DNA from: Sphaerisporangium siamense
GTDB lineage: Bacteria; Actinomycetota; Actinomycetes; Streptosporangiales; Streptosporangiaceae
Direction: 5' to 3'
DNA length: 64,000 nucleotides
Assembly: GCF_014205275.1 (NCBI RefSeq)
Contig: NZ_JACHND010000001.1
Span: 4,898,001-4,962,000 of the forward strand
Below are positions 40,085 through 49,230 of this stretch, one piece after another (positions within the stretch are counted from its first letter, which is position 1; each line of letters starts with the position of its first letter). Made by a program: the position numbers and the translations under genes. The notes beneath the pieces were generated by a model. The model saw only the letters and a list, made by a program, of their open reading frames with translations, was not told where the DNA came from and ran no database searches.

Positions 40085-40534
40085 ATGACTTCAGATGATC
40101 TCCTGGTACGGCAGGCCCGCGAGGACGACGCCGAGGAGATCTACGGGCTGACGCGCGAGTTCGCCCTGTCCTTCCGGCCCGAGCGCGCCGCCTTCCACGC
40201 GGCCTTCCCGGCGCTGCTCGCCAACCCCGACGCGATCGTGCTGGTGGCCGTCGTGGACGGCGCCGTGCGCGGGTACCTCCTCGGCTTCGTGCACCTGACG
40301 CTGTTCGCCAACGGCCCCGTCGCCTGGGTGGAGGAGGCCATCACGCAGCACGGCTTCCGCAGGCGCGGCCTCGGGCGCGCGCTGCTGGAGGAGTTCGAGC
40401 GCTGGGCGCGCTCCCGGGACGGCGGGTACATCGCCCTGGCGACGCGCAGGGCGCCGGAGTTCTACAACGCGCTCAAATACGAGTCCGCCGGCACGTACTA
40501 CCGCAAGGTTTTGAAAGCCGACGCGCAGGACTGA
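40085..40534 (+). CDS. GNAT-family N-acetyltransferase
   Basis: The 149-residue GNAT has the acetyl-CoA loop in the FRRRGLGRALLEEFERWA segment, preceded by VAWVEEAITQHG. The C-terminal strand FYNALKYESAGTYYRKVL closes the fold. Substrates could be small amines or protein N-termini; nothing nearby narrows this. ATG 40085 fits the family start; ATG 40058 would add nine residues. Confidence 0.82.
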   Translation: MTSDDLLVRQAREDDAEEIYGLTREFALSFRPERAAFHAAFPALLANPDAIVLVAVVDGAVRGYLLGFVHLTLFANGPVAWVEEAITQHGFRRRGLGRALLEEFERWARSRDGGYIALATRRAPEFYNALKYESAGTYYRKVLKADAQD

Positions 40535-40535
40535 A

Positions 40536-40554
40536 CCCGGGGCGGCGCCCCGGG
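40536..40554. terminator. Terminator hairpin between convergent genes
   Basis: CCCGGGGC (40536-40543) pairs with GCCCCGGG (40547-40554) across a 3-base loop. It starts two bases after the acetyltransferase stop. Confidence 0.8.
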
Positions 40555-40558
40555 CCCG

Positions 40559-42139
40559 TCACGAGGTGAGCTGCGCGTCCAGGCGGTACCCGTCCACGGT
40601 GACGTACACCGAGTCCCCGGGCCTGGCGTTGAGGCGCATGAGCACCGGCTGGAGCGAGTCGAACACCGGCTGGCGGTCGCGCCAGACCAGCACCACCGCG
40701 TTGTCCCCCGGCCCGGTCACCGACAGCAGCGTGCCCGGGCGCATGCCGAGCTGCGTCGCGTACCCCTCGGGCACCGGCACCGGCTCGCCGCGCAGATGCT
40801 CGCTGGTGACGTCGATGCGCTGCCAGCGGCGCGGGTCCGAGGCCGGCCCCGGCAGCGGGGGCGCGTGGGTCGCGGCGCGCGGCTCGGGCACCAGGTGCGG
40901 CCGGGGCGGGCCGGACAGGGCCGTGAGCGCGGCCAGGGCGTTCTGGGCGGTCTGCGCGTCGGGCAGGTTGCCCGCCACGGACGGCACCGGCACGCCGCCG
41001 CGCATCTGGTGCCCGTTGGCGCCGGGAGTACGGCGAGGCAGCGGCGCGAAGCCGCCGGTCGTGGTGGGCTCGGGGGGCCGCGCCGCGACCTTGGGCAGCG
41101 CCTCGATCCACGCCTGGGCCGAGTGCGCGCGGATCCCCACCTGGGCCAGCAGCTCGACCGCGTCCTCGCCGGAGGTCTTGTCCCCGAGCATCTGGGCGGT
41201 GCGCTCCCGCAGCCGGGTCAGGTCGCCGACGACCAGCCAGCCGTCCTGCAGGCGGCGGTCCGGCATGAGCGCCACCAGCACCCGCCACAGCGGCGTGCCG
41301 AGCGAGGGCACCTCGATCGGATGCGCCGGGTCGGCGCCGATGAGCTGCTCCTCGGTGGCGGCGTTGCCGAGCCACTCGGTGAGCCGGAACAGGTGCCCGG
41401 TGACCGGGGTGCCCTCCGGCGAGCGCAGCCAGTGCAGGACGCGCTCCTCGGCGGCGCGCTGCGCCTGCGACAGCACGTCGCGGTCGACGTGCAGCTCGTG
41501 GGCGAGCGTGCGCAGGCTGACCGGCTCCTCGGCGAAGAGCCGCTCGATGGCCACGGCGCGCTCCAGCGGCGTCCACTCGCGGAACACCGCGTCGACCAGG
41601 CGGACGAGCGGGTTGTCCGACACCGGCGGCGGAGCCGGGACCTGCGCCACGGGCCGCGCGGCGGCGTCCTGCGCGGGGCCGGTGGGCGGGCCCGCGGGCG
41701 CCGGCGCCGAGACGGCGGGGACCCGGCCGATCACCTCGCGGAACACCGCCGTCAGGATCGTCTCGGGGGCGGCGGCGATCGCCGGGGCGCGCAGGTCGGC
41801 GGCGGTGAGCCTGCGCAGCCGCTGCCAGCCGCCGATGCCGCCGATGGCCGAGCGTGCGGGCTCGGGCCAGCCGGGCAGCGCCGGGTCCACCTTGTGGACC
41901 TGCAGCGCGGGCAGCAGCTCGGTCAGCGCCAGATGGTCCCAGCGGCTGACGGCCAGCCGTGAGAGGCGGTCGCACAGCCACTCGACACCGGTCGTGCCGA
42001 GCGCGCGACTGAGCGCGACCGAGGCCCACCAGCCCCCGGGGAGCCGGGGATCGGCGAGCACGTCGGCGACCTGCTGAGGCCGGCTCCAGCGCAGGACCGG
42101 CACCAGATCACTCAGGCAGATCATTGAATCGGCGTCCAT
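40559..42139 (-). CDS. Unrecognised 526-residue protein with a sigma-region-4-like helix-turn-helix
   Basis: I do not recognise the whole protein. Residues 1-135 form a Trp-rich helical domain (LPGGWWASVALSRAL, GGIGGWQRLRRL). An Ala/Pro linker follows (about 140-172). Residues about 178-240 (LVDAVFREWTPLERAVAIERLFAEEPVSLRTLAHELHVDRDVLSQAQRAAEERV) look like sigma factor region 4 or a related helix-turn-helix. The middle is helical with a second Pro-rich stretch. The last 90 residues form a compact beta domain (VPVPEGYATQLGMRPGTLLSV). There is no signal or membrane segment. It could be a cytosolic DNA- or RNA-associated regulator; that is inference. Confidence 0.65.
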   Translation of the reverse strand: MDADSMICLSDLVPVLRWSRPQQVADVLADPRLPGGWWASVALSRALGTTGVEWLCDRLSRLAVSRWDHLALTELLPALQVHKVDPALPGWPEPARSAIGGIGGWQRLRRLTAADLRAPAIAAAPETILTAVFREVIGRVPAVSAPAPAGPPTGPAQDAAARPVAQVPAPPPVSDNPLVRLVDAVFREWTPLERAVAIERLFAEEPVSLRTLAHELHVDRDVLSQAQRAAEERVLHWLRSPEGTPVTGHLFRLTEWLGNAATEEQLIGADPAHPIEVPSLGTPLWRVLVALMPDRRLQDGWLVVGDLTRLRERTAQMLGDKTSGEDAVELLAQVGIRAHSAQAWIEALPKVAARPPEPTTTGGFAPLPRRTPGANGHQMRGGVPVPSVAGNLPDAQTAQNALAALTALSGPPRPHLVPEPRAATHAPPLPGPASDPRRWQRIDVTSEHLRGEPVPVPEGYATQLGMRPGTLLSVTGPGDNAVVLVWRDRQPVFDSLQPVLMRLNARPGDSVYVTVDGYRLDAQLTS

Positions 42140-42217
42140 CGGCTGACCGCATCCTCCCGAGTGTGACGCATGTTGCTAATGGTGCAGCTTACGCCGGACG
42201 CTAGCAATTAGCGCCAT

Positions 42218-43159
42218 CTAGGGAGAACATAGCGGCTCGTCGGACTCCGGGGTCCGCGGAGCGGGCATCCCGCCCGCGGGAACGGGCCTCCCGCCGAGCC
42301 TCGTCACCGCCCGCGCCCCGGCCGCGCACCCCGCCACCAGCGCCGACTCCGCCGGATGACCGGACAGCAGCGCGGCGAGGAATCCCGCGGCGAACGCGTC
42401 GCCCGCGCCCGTGGAGTCCACGGCCCGGGCCGCGACGGCGGGTGCCCGCGCCACCACGCGCCCGTCCCGCGCCAGCAGCGCCCCGCCGGCGCCGAGCTTC
42501 ACCGCCGCCGTGCCGTACCGGGCGCTGAGCGCCGCGGCGGCGGCCTCCGGGTCGCGCTCACCGGTGAGCAGCAGCGCCTCGTCCCGGTTGGGGACGACCA
42601 GCGACGCGGCCGCGGTCTCGCGCAGGAAGCGGTCCACGCCGAAGGCGGCCAGGGGGCCGGTGGAGGCCGGGTCCACGCTGACGCCGAGCCCGCGGCGCTC
42701 CGCCGCGCGCACCGCCGTCCTGAACAGGTCGAGGCCCGGCCCGGCGAACAGGGTGTAGCCGGAGACGTGCAGGCGGCGCACGCCGTCGAGCAGCCGGTCG
42801 TCCCAGTCGGACGGGCCGATGCGCCCGCCCGCGCCCCGGTTGGTCAGCATGGACCGCTCGCCCGAGGCGTCCACCATCGCGATCACCACGGCCGTCGGGT
42901 GCCCGGGATCGACCTGGGCGTGCGGGCGCACCCCCGCGCCGCGCAGCTCGGCGACGTGCCAGGCCCCGGTGTCGTACCCGACCCGGGTGAGGAGGCGGGC
43001 GTCCGCGCCCAGGTGCGCGGCCCAGCAGGCGGTGTTGGCCCCGGAGCCGCCCGGACGCACCACGATGTCGGCGGGGGTGTCGGTGCCGGTCGCGACCGGT
43101 GTCCGGTGGACGGCGACCACGTCGGTGACGGCGTCCCCGATGACCAGCAGCCCGCCCAC
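42218..43159 (-). CDS. psuK: PfkB-family kinase, probable pseudouridine kinase
   Basis: The 313-residue ribokinase-fold protein has the first PfkB signature GGSGANTACWAAHLGAD and the second DSTGAGDAFAAGF with the catalytic Asp. PfkB kinases differ widely in substrate. The assignment to pseudouridine rests on the psuG gene directly upstream: the GTG start follows the psuG stop with no gap. PsuK phosphorylates pseudouridine to the 5'-phosphate that PsuG cleaves. The C-terminus (about 290-313) is a short Pro-rich tail. Confidence 0.8.
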   Translation of the reverse strand: MGGLLVIGDAVTDVVAVHRTPVATGTDTPADIVVRPGGSGANTACWAAHLGADARLLTRVGYDTGAWHVAELRGAGVRPHAQVDPGHPTAVVIAMVDASGERSMLTNRGAGGRIGPSDWDDRLLDGVRRLHVSGYTLFAGPGLDLFRTAVRAAERRGLGVSVDPASTGPLAAFGVDRFLRETAAASLVVPNRDEALLLTGERDPEAAAAALSARYGTAAVKLGAGGALLARDGRVVARAPAVAARAVDSTGAGDAFAAGFLAALLSGHPAESALVAGCAAGARAVTRLGGRPVPAGGMPAPRTPESDEPLCSP

Positions 43160-44110
43160 TCAGCCCTCCGGGGAACCCGGGGCGCCGCCGGCCCAGGCGG
43201 CGGCGATCGCGGCGGCCAGGCGGACGTTGCCGCGCACGGCCGCGAGGTTCGCCTCCAGCGACGCGCCGCCGGTGCCGCGGACCAGGAAGTCCAGCAGGAA
43301 CGGGGTGATCGCCTGCCCGGTGACGCCTTCGCGGGCGGCGGCGGCGAGGGCCTCGGCCAGCACGTGGTCGTGCAGGACCGGGTCGAGCTGGTCGGCGGTG
43401 GGGACGGGGTTGGCGACGATCAGCGCGCTCTCGGGGCCGCCGAGGAGGTCCTGCGCGCGCATGACGGCCGCGGCCTCCTGCGGGGTCTCCAGCCGCCAGT
43501 CCACGGGCAGCCCGGAGCTGTGCAGGTAGAACCCGGGGAAGGAGCCGGTGCGGTAGCCGGCGACGGTGACGCCGCGCGTCTCCAGCCGCTGCAGCGTGGC
43601 GGGGACGTCCAGAATCGACTTCACCCCCGCGCACACGACCGTGATCCTGGTCTTGGCGAGCATGTCCAGGTCGGCGGACTCGTCCTGGTCGGTGGTCCAC
43701 CCGCGGTGCACGCCGCCGAGGCCGCCGGTGGCGAACACCCGGATCCCGGCGCGGGCGGCGAGGAACGCGGTGGCCGAGACGGTGGTCGCGCCGCTCGCCG
43801 ACAGGGCCGCGGCGAGCGGCAGGTCGCGGAAGCCCAGCTTGCGCAGGCCGTCCTCGGTGGCGACGCGTTCCAGCATGTCCTTGTCCAGGCCGACGCGGGC
43901 CACCCCGTCGAGGACGGCGATGGTCGCGGGCACCGCGCCCGCCCGACGGACCAGCTCCTCCAGCTCCAGCGCCACCCGCAGGTTGCGCGGCCGGGGCAGG
44001 CCGTGGGAGATGATCGTCGTCTCCAGTGCCACCACGGGGGTGCCGGCGGCCAGGGCCTCGGTCACTTCCTCGGACGTCCGGATCGCCGGGCCCGGGCCGG
44101 TCATCTGCAT
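43160..44110 (-). CDS. psuG: Pseudouridine-5'-phosphate glycosidase
   Basis: The 316-residue protein has the PsuG/IndA family sequence: VVALETTIISHGLPRPRN near the start, PATIAVLDGVARVGL, the TTVSATAFLAARAGIRVFATGGLGGVHRG region and the catalytic lysine segment VVCAGVKSILDVPATLQRLET. It splits pseudouridine 5'-phosphate reversibly to uracil and ribose 5-phosphate, allowing salvage from RNA turnover. ATG 44110 is the first in-frame start before the conserved N-terminus; ATG 44104 is an alternative. It is divergent from the flavoprotein gene to the right. Confidence 0.9.
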   Translation of the reverse strand: MQMTGPGPAIRTSEEVTEALAAGTPVVALETTIISHGLPRPRNLRVALELEELVRRAGAVPATIAVLDGVARVGLDKDMLERVATEDGLRKLGFRDLPLAAALSASGATTVSATAFLAARAGIRVFATGGLGGVHRGWTTDQDESADLDMLAKTRITVVCAGVKSILDVPATLQRLETRGVTVAGYRTGSFPGFYLHSSGLPVDWRLETPQEAAAVMRAQDLLGGPESALIVANPVPTADQLDPVLHDHVLAEALAAAAREGVTGQAITPFLLDFLVRGTGGASLEANLAAVRGNVRLAAAIAAAWAGGAPGSPEG

Positions 44111-44203
44111 GCTCGCTCTCGATCCTCTCCGTATGTAGGCTCGCAGGGGATTCTGCCCTTGATGTGCCGTCTCACCGTACTGTCCGAGTTGGGGGGCTTT
44201 GGC

Positions 44204-45739
44204 ATGCGCCGGTCGCACTACGACGTGGTGATCGCGGGCGCCGGGCACAACGGCCTGACCGCCGCCGCCTACCTGGCGCACGCAGGACGCCGGGTGCTCG
44301 TGCTCGAACGGCTGCCGTACACCGGCGGCCTCGCCGTCTCGGCCCGCGCCTTCACCGGCGTGGACGCCCGGCTGTCCCGCTACTCCTACCTGGTCAGCCT
44401 CCTGCCCGCCAAGATCGTCGCGGACCTGGGCCTGGCCCTGGAGCTGCGCCGCCGCCGCTACGCCTCCTACACCCCCGTCGGCGACGCCGGCCTGCTCGCC
44501 GACAACGACGACCCGGCCCGCACCGCCGCCTCCTTCGCCGCCGTGACCGGCGGACCCGACGACCACGCCGCCTGGAACCGCTTCTACGCCATGACCGCGC
44601 GCGTCGCCCGCCGCCTCGCCCCGACGCTGCTGGAACCCCTGCGCGACCGGGCGGCCGTCCGCGCGGAGGTGATCGCCGACGAGGAGGCGTGGCGCGACCT
44701 GTTCGAACGGCCGATCGGCGAAGCGGCCGCCGAGCGCTTCGGCGACGACACGGTCAGGGGAGTGGTGCTCACCGACGCCCTCATCGGCACCTTCGCCGAC
44801 CCGGCCGCCGACCTGACGGCCAACCGCTGCTTCCTCTACCACGTCATCGGCGACGGCACAGGGGAGTGGAAGGTGCCCGTGGGCGGCATGGGCGCGGTCA
44901 CCGGCGCGCTCGCCGACGCCGCCGCGCGGGCCGGCGCGGAGATCCGGACCGGGATGGAGGTGCTGTCGATCGACCCCGCCGGGGAGGTCGCCTTCCGTGA
45001 CGCCGACGGCGCCGAGCACACCGTGACCGGCGGCCACGTGCTGGTGAACGCCCCGCCCGCCGTCCTCGCCCGCCTGCTCGGCGGCGCGCAGGAGCCGCCG
45101 GAGGGCTCCCAGCTCAAGGTCAACATGGTGCTGGCGCGGCTGCCCCGGCTCAAGGACCCCGCGGTGGCCCCTTCCGAGGCGTTCGGCGGCACCTTCCACG
45201 TCAACGAGGGCGGCGAGGCGCTGGCGCGGGCCTACGCGCAGGCCGCCGCCGGAATCATCCCCGAACTGCCGCCCGCGGAGGTGTACTGCCACTCGCTCAC
45301 CGACCCCTCCATCCTCGGGCCGTCCCTGCGGGCGGCCGGGGCCCACACGATGACGCTGTTCGGCCTGCACATGCCCGCTCGCCTCTTCCGCGCGGACCCC
45401 GGCGCGGCGCGCGCGAAGGCGCTGGCCGCCACCCTGGCGTCCCTCGACGCGGTGCTCGCCGAACCCGTCGAGGACTGCCTGCTGCGCGGGCCCGACGGGT
45501 CGCCGTGCCTGGAGGTCAAGACCCCGGTCGACCTGGAGCGGGAGGCCGGGCTGCCCGGCGGGCACATCTTCCACCGCGACCTGTCCTGGCCCTTCGCCGA
45601 GCACCCGGACGAGGCCGGGCGCTGGGGCGTGGAGACCGCGCACCCCCGCGTCCTGCTGTGCGGGGCGGGCGCGCGGCGCGGCGGCGGGGTCAGCGGCATC
45701 CCCGGCCACAACGCCGCCATGGCCGTCCTGGCCGGCTGA
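44204..45739 (+). CDS. FAD-dependent oxidoreductase of the phytoene desaturase / carotenoid oxidoreductase-like family
   Basis: The 511-residue protein begins with a Rossmann dinucleotide site (YDVVIAGAGHNGLTAAAYLA, then VLVLERLPYTGG). It ends in the family close (VLLCGAGARRGGGVSGIPGHNAAMAVL). Between these is the flavin amine-oxidase-type body. Such proteins are the 'NAD(P)/FAD-dependent oxidoreductase' relatives of CrtI (human PYROXD2-like); the substrate is not predictable, and no carotenoid genes are near. GGGGGG seven bases before ATG 44204 supports this start; ATG 44162 is in frame too. Directly downstream is a gene remnant. Confidence 0.82.
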   Translation: MRRSHYDVVIAGAGHNGLTAAAYLAHAGRRVLVLERLPYTGGLAVSARAFTGVDARLSRYSYLVSLLPAKIVADLGLALELRRRRYASYTPVGDAGLLADNDDPARTAASFAAVTGGPDDHAAWNRFYAMTARVARRLAPTLLEPLRDRAAVRAEVIADEEAWRDLFERPIGEAAAERFGDDTVRGVVLTDALIGTFADPAADLTANRCFLYHVIGDGTGEWKVPVGGMGAVTGALADAAARAGAEIRTGMEVLSIDPAGEVAFRDADGAEHTVTGGHVLVNAPPAVLARLLGGAQEPPEGSQLKVNMVLARLPRLKDPAVAPSEAFGGTFHVNEGGEALARAYAQAAAGIIPELPPAEVYCHSLTDPSILGPSLRAAGAHTMTLFGLHMPARLFRADPGAARAKALAATLASLDAVLAEPVEDCLLRGPDGSPCLEVKTPVDLEREAGLPGGHIFHRDLSWPFAEHPDEAGRWGVETAHPRVLLCGAGARRGGGVSGIPGHNAAMAVLAG

Positions 45740-45770
45740 CCGCGCTCTCACCGGATTCTCATGATCGTTC

Positions 45771-47110
45771 ATGGGGCCGGGGTTCGCGCTGGTCTACCTG
45801 CTCGCCGCGCGGGGCCGGGTGTGGCGCAGGGCGGGCCACCTGGCCGTCGCGGGCGCGGCGCTGGCGGTGTCCAGCGCGTGGTGGATGGTCGTCGTGGACC
45901 TGTGGCCCGGCGAGCGCCCGTACGTGGGCGGCAGCACCGACGGCACCGTGTGGGACCTCGTGATCGGCTACAACGGCCTCGGCCGCGTCTTCGGCCAGGG
46001 CGGCGGGCCCGGCGGGGGAGACGGCGGCGGCCCGGGCGGCTTCGGCGGCTTCGGAGGACAGGCAGGCGCGGGCCGCCTGTTCAACGACGTCATGGCGGGC
46101 CAGATCTCCTGGCTGATCCCCTTCGCGGTGCCGGCGCTCGTCACCGGCCTGATACTCACCCGCCGACGCCGTTCCGCCCCCACCGGCGACCCCGGCCACA
46201 TTCCGGGCGTGATCGGTTCTGGGCGACCCGGCCCCGGTACGCGGCGGATCGGGACGCGTTCGGGCGCGTGGACGGCGCTCGTGCTGTGGGGCGGATGGCT
46301 CGTCGTCCACTATGCCGTGTTCAGCTTCTCCGCCGGGATCTTCCACCCCTACTACGCGACCGCGGTGGCTCCCGCGATCGCCGCGCTCACCGGCGTCGGC
46401 GGTGTGCCGATGTGGCGGGCGTACCGGGAGCGGCGCGCGGTCACCGGCTGGGCGCTTCCGGCAGGCGCGGCCTCGCCGGGCCGGCGGCCTACGCGCTCAC
46501 CCCGCTGTCGGCGCCGGTCAGCGGCTCCAACCCGACCGCCGGCCCGCAGACCGGCTTCGGCGGGATGGGAGGCTCGTTCCGTCCGCCCGGCGCGGGCGCG
46601 GGCGTAGCGCCCGGAGACGCGGGCCGTCCCGCAGGAGCCTACGGAGCACCCCCAGGCGCGTCCGGAAACGCACGGGTCCCCGGCGAAGAGGCGGGGACGG
46701 GGGCTTCCGGGAGAGAGATGGGAACGGGTACTCCCGGCGGCGTGGACGGAGGCCGTACGACCGTGGACGCCGGGCTGGTCGGCTACCTGCGCCGGAATCG
46801 TGGGGACGCGGACTGGCTGGTCGCGGTGAGCAGTTCCCGTGAGGCGTCGCCTCTCATCCTCGCCACCGGGGGCGAGCCGGTGCTCGCGATGGGCGGCTTC
46901 TCGGGCTCCGACCCCGCGATGACCGTGGCGAAGCTCCAGCGGTACGTGGCGGCCGGGCGGCTGAAGTACGTCGTCCTCGGCGGAGGTATGGGCGGCTCCC
47001 GAGGCCAGGACGGCGAGCTCGCCACGTGGGTGCGGAGCCACGGCACCGAGGTCCCCGCGTCGGAGTACGGCGGCACGGGGACGGGCGGCACCCTCTACCG
47101 CCTGGGCTGA
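45771..47110 (+). pseudogene. Decayed ArnT/YkcB-like polyprenyl-sugar glycosyltransferase
   Basis: Two frames carry consecutive parts of one protein. 45771 to about 46460 reads GYNGLGRVFGQGGG, QISWLIPFAVPALV, WGGWLVVHYAVFSFS and IFHPYYATAVAPAIAALTG. After a frame change at about 46455-46475 it continues GLAGPAAYALTPLSAPVSGS, then a Gly/Pro linker and the C-terminal domain (VSSSREASPLILATGGEPVLAMGGFSG, RYVAAGRLKYVVLGGG, ATWVRSHGTEVP). Relatives have about 250 more residues at the start, including the catalytic acidic residues, and more membrane helices at the junction. The 5' part is missing; a TGA lies three codons before the first ATG. At least two deletions or frame changes are required, so it is very probably nonfunctional. 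Confidence 0.75.
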
Positions 47111-47285
47111 CACCGCGGACGCCACGCATCGCCCCCGCCGTCCGGGGTAGGGACACCCACCTCGGAACCGGACCCGGAGCCGACTCGGGACCGGTCTCGG
47201 GACCAGGCCCGGAATCGGAACCGGCCCGGGACCTGGACACCGGACCCGGAGACCACACAGGAACCAGCACGGAAGGACGGCCGGC

Positions 47286-47702
47286 GTGGATCAGCAGAGT
47301 TTCATCGCCCTGCTCAACGAGGACCTGCAGAGCGAGTACCGCTCGATCGTGCAGTACACCCAGCACACGGCGACGATCAGCGGGCCGGAGTACCAGAGCC
47401 TCGTCGAGGAGCTGAAGGTCCACCTTCACCAGGAGCTGGACCACGCGACGACGCTCGCGGGCCAGATCACCTTCCTCGGCGGTGTCCCGACGGTGTCGGT
47501 GCCCGAGGTGCCGAGCGTGCCCGACGGCGCGGCGGCGCTGCGCCTGGACCTGGAACTGGAGGAGACGCAGCTCGACCGCTACCGCGAGCGCGTGGCGCAG
47601 GCGACGGACCTGGGCCTGCCCGACGTGGCCGAGGCCCTGCGCCCCCTGCTCCAGCAGACCCAGGACCACGTCATGGACCTGCGCAACGCCCTCGGCGACT
47701 GA
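47286..47702 (+). CDS. Ferritin-like / bacterioferritin-type protein
   Basis: The 138-residue four-helix protein has the ferritin-like carboxylate pattern: NEDLQSEYRSIVQYTQH in helix 1, HLHQELDHATTLAGQI in helix 2, EEtQ-LDRYRERV in helix 3 and QTQDHVMDLRNAL in helix 4. It should bind a di-iron site and act in iron storage or redox protection. It lacks an evident haem Met. GTG 47286 follows AAGGAC at suitable spacing. The 175 bases upstream contain degenerate GGACCCGGA/GGAACCGG direct repeats. Confidence 0.8.
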   Translation: MDQQSFIALLNEDLQSEYRSIVQYTQHTATISGPEYQSLVEELKVHLHQELDHATTLAGQITFLGGVPTVSVPEVPSVPDGAAALRLDLELEETQLDRYRERVAQATDLGLPDVAEALRPLLQQTQDHVMDLRNALGD

Positions 47703-47886
47703 CCGCCGGGATCGCGTCCCCCGCCCGCCGCCCCGCGCGCGCCCGCCGTGTCCCGGCGTGTGCTCCGCGATGCCCCCCGGCGCTGCCTTGCGGCGGGGTG
47801 GGGGCGGCGTCGCGGGCAGGTTCGTCTGACCGGAGGGTCAGGAAGGTGCGGCGGGTGGGAACGGCGGCGAGTAGTAGGATCAGCGC

Positions 47887-48537
47887 GTGCGCAGTGGGGA
47901 TGGTGCAGGCGGGGGGACGCGGGTCAGCCGGGCCGACCAGGCCGACCATCGCCGGGCGGAGCTGCTGGAGGCCGCGCGGCGCGTCGTGCTCGAACGCGGC
48001 ATCTCCAGCACCCGGGTCGCCGACATCGCCAAGGCCACCAACGTCAGCGGCGGGCTGATCCACTATCACTTCGCCACCAAGGACGAACTGATCACGGCGA
48101 TGCTGCGCACGACCATCGACGGCGAGGTCGGCCGCCTCAGGCAGCTCGTCCAGGATCCCGGCACCGGCGTCGAGCGTCTGGACCGGGTGCTGCGCTACTA
48201 CATCCCGAGGTCGCGGGCCGACCAGAGCTGGCTGTTGTGGATCGACGCCTTCGCCGCCGGGCTGCGCGAGACCGTCGTCCAGCAGATCCTGCTGGAGCTG
48301 GAGTCCGGCTGGATCGGCGCCCTGGAGCAGGTCATCCGGTCGGGCGTGGACGGCGGCGAGTTCACCTGCGACGACCCGCGCGGGGCCGCCGAGCGCATCG
48401 ACGGCATGCTCGACGGCCTCATCATCCGCTACACCCTGCACCCGTCGGTGCTGTCCCGGCGCCGCCTGCTGGAGCACGCCCGCATCGCCGCCGCCCGCGA
48501 GGTCGGCCTCTCCCGCGCCGACTTCCCCGATTCCTGA
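47887..48537 (+). CDS. TetR-family regulator (BetI-like C-terminus)
   Basis: The 216-residue protein has a canonical TetR DNA-binding region (RRAELLEAARRVVLERGISSTRVADIAKATNVSGGLIHYHFATKDEL). A BetI-type ligand domain follows, with Trp-rich SRADQSWLLWIDAFAAGLRE. GTG 47887 may be a little early, because the first 18 residues are poorly conserved in type. There is no obvious divergent partner; it converges on another tetR gene 12 bases away. Target unknown. Confidence 0.85.
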   Translation: MRSGDGAGGGTRVSRADQADHRRAELLEAARRVVLERGISSTRVADIAKATNVSGGLIHYHFATKDELITAMLRTTIDGEVGRLRQLVQDPGTGVERLDRVLRYYIPRSRADQSWLLWIDAFAAGLRETVVQQILLELESGWIGALEQVIRSGVDGGEFTCDDPRGAAERIDGMLDGLIIRYTLHPSVLSRRRLLEHARIAAAREVGLSRADFPDS

Positions 48538-48549
48538 GCCGGCCCGGCG

Positions 48550-49140
48550 TCAGGGGCGCAGGCCGGCGAAGACGATGGCGAGCACACGGCGCTGCAGGTC
48601 GGGGGGCCAGGCGGCGTGGACGGCGCCCTGGCACACGCCGGTCAGCAGCGCGAGCACCTCGTCCAGGCGCACGTCGGCGCGCACGGTCCCCGCCTCCTGA
48701 GCCCGGGCCAGCAGCGTGCCGATGGCGTCGCGGAGCGTCTCGACCGGGCCGGCCACCATCATGTCGACGCCGAAGTCGGCGGCGACGAGTTCGGCGACGG
48801 TGCGCTTCTCCACGGCCTGACCCACCATCTCGCCGAAGAAGGCGAACAGCCCGATGGCCGGGTCGCCGCCGGAGCCGAGGGCGCGCACCTGCTCGGTGAG
48901 GTTTTCCATCAGGTCCTTCAGGATGGCCTTGAGCAGGTCGTTCTTGGTGGGGAAGTGCCGGAACACCGTGCCGACCGCCACGCCCGCGCGCACCGCGACC
49001 TCCTCGGTGGTGGCGGAGGCGCCCTTCTCGGCGAACACGGCCGCGGCCGCCTCCAGGATGCGGGCGCGGTTGCGCCGCGCGTCGGCGCGCAGCGGCGGAG
49101 ACGGCGGGGATGGCGGCGATTCTGATGAGGTCATAGGCAT
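48550..49140 (-). CDS. TetR-family regulator controlling the divergent SnoaL-LRR operon
   Basis: The DNA-binding domain is RILEAAAAVFAEKGASATTEEVAVRAGVAVGTVFRHFPTKNDLLKAIL, after a Ser/Pro-rich start. The ligand domain contains a TetR_C-type helix set ending HAAWPPDLQRRVLAIVFAGLRP. I start at ATG 49140 (196 residues); the frame is open to 49185, but the added residues look noncoding. Two TGAGTnnnnACTCA palindromes lie in the 90 bases between it and the divergent gene, implying autoregulation and control of 49231-50768. Confidence 0.87.
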   Translation of the reverse strand: MPMTSSESPPSPPSPPLRADARRNRARILEAAAAVFAEKGASATTEEVAVRAGVAVGTVFRHFPTKNDLLKAILKDLMENLTEQVRALGSGGDPAIGLFAFFGEMVGQAVEKRTVAELVAADFGVDMMVAGPVETLRDAIGTLLARAQEAGTVRADVRLDEVLALLTGVCQGAVHAAWPPDLQRRVLAIVFAGLRP

Positions 49141-49160
49141 CCATTGTCGGCGTTGACAAC

Positions 49161-49176
49161 ATGAGTGGAGACTCAT
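49161..49176. promoter_or_regulatory. TetR operator copy 1
   Basis: ATGAGTGGAGACTCAT is a palindrome with 6-bp perfect arms and a 4-base centre. It lies 21 bases before the tetR start. Confidence 0.75.
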
Positions 49177-49186
49177 AATCTCCAAC

Positions 49187-49202
49187 CTGAGTACCCACTC
49201 AT
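49187..49202. promoter_or_regulatory. TetR operator copy 2
   Basis: CTGAGTACCCACTCAT matches copy 1 except for one outer base; its centre is 26 bp from that of copy 1. It ends 28 bases before the divergent ATG at 49231. Confidence 0.75.
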
Positions 49203-49230
49203 ATTATCCGTGGACGTCGAAAGGATCGCC

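Noticed and set aside
42218-43159. PfkB gene as a ribokinase or fructokinase
   Set aside because: Direct coupling to psuG makes pseudouridine kinase the more economical call, although sequence alone does not prove it.
44204-45739. Flavoprotein as part of a carotenoid pathway
   Set aside because: No phytoene synthase or prenyltransferase nearby; the family is much broader than carotenoid enzymes.
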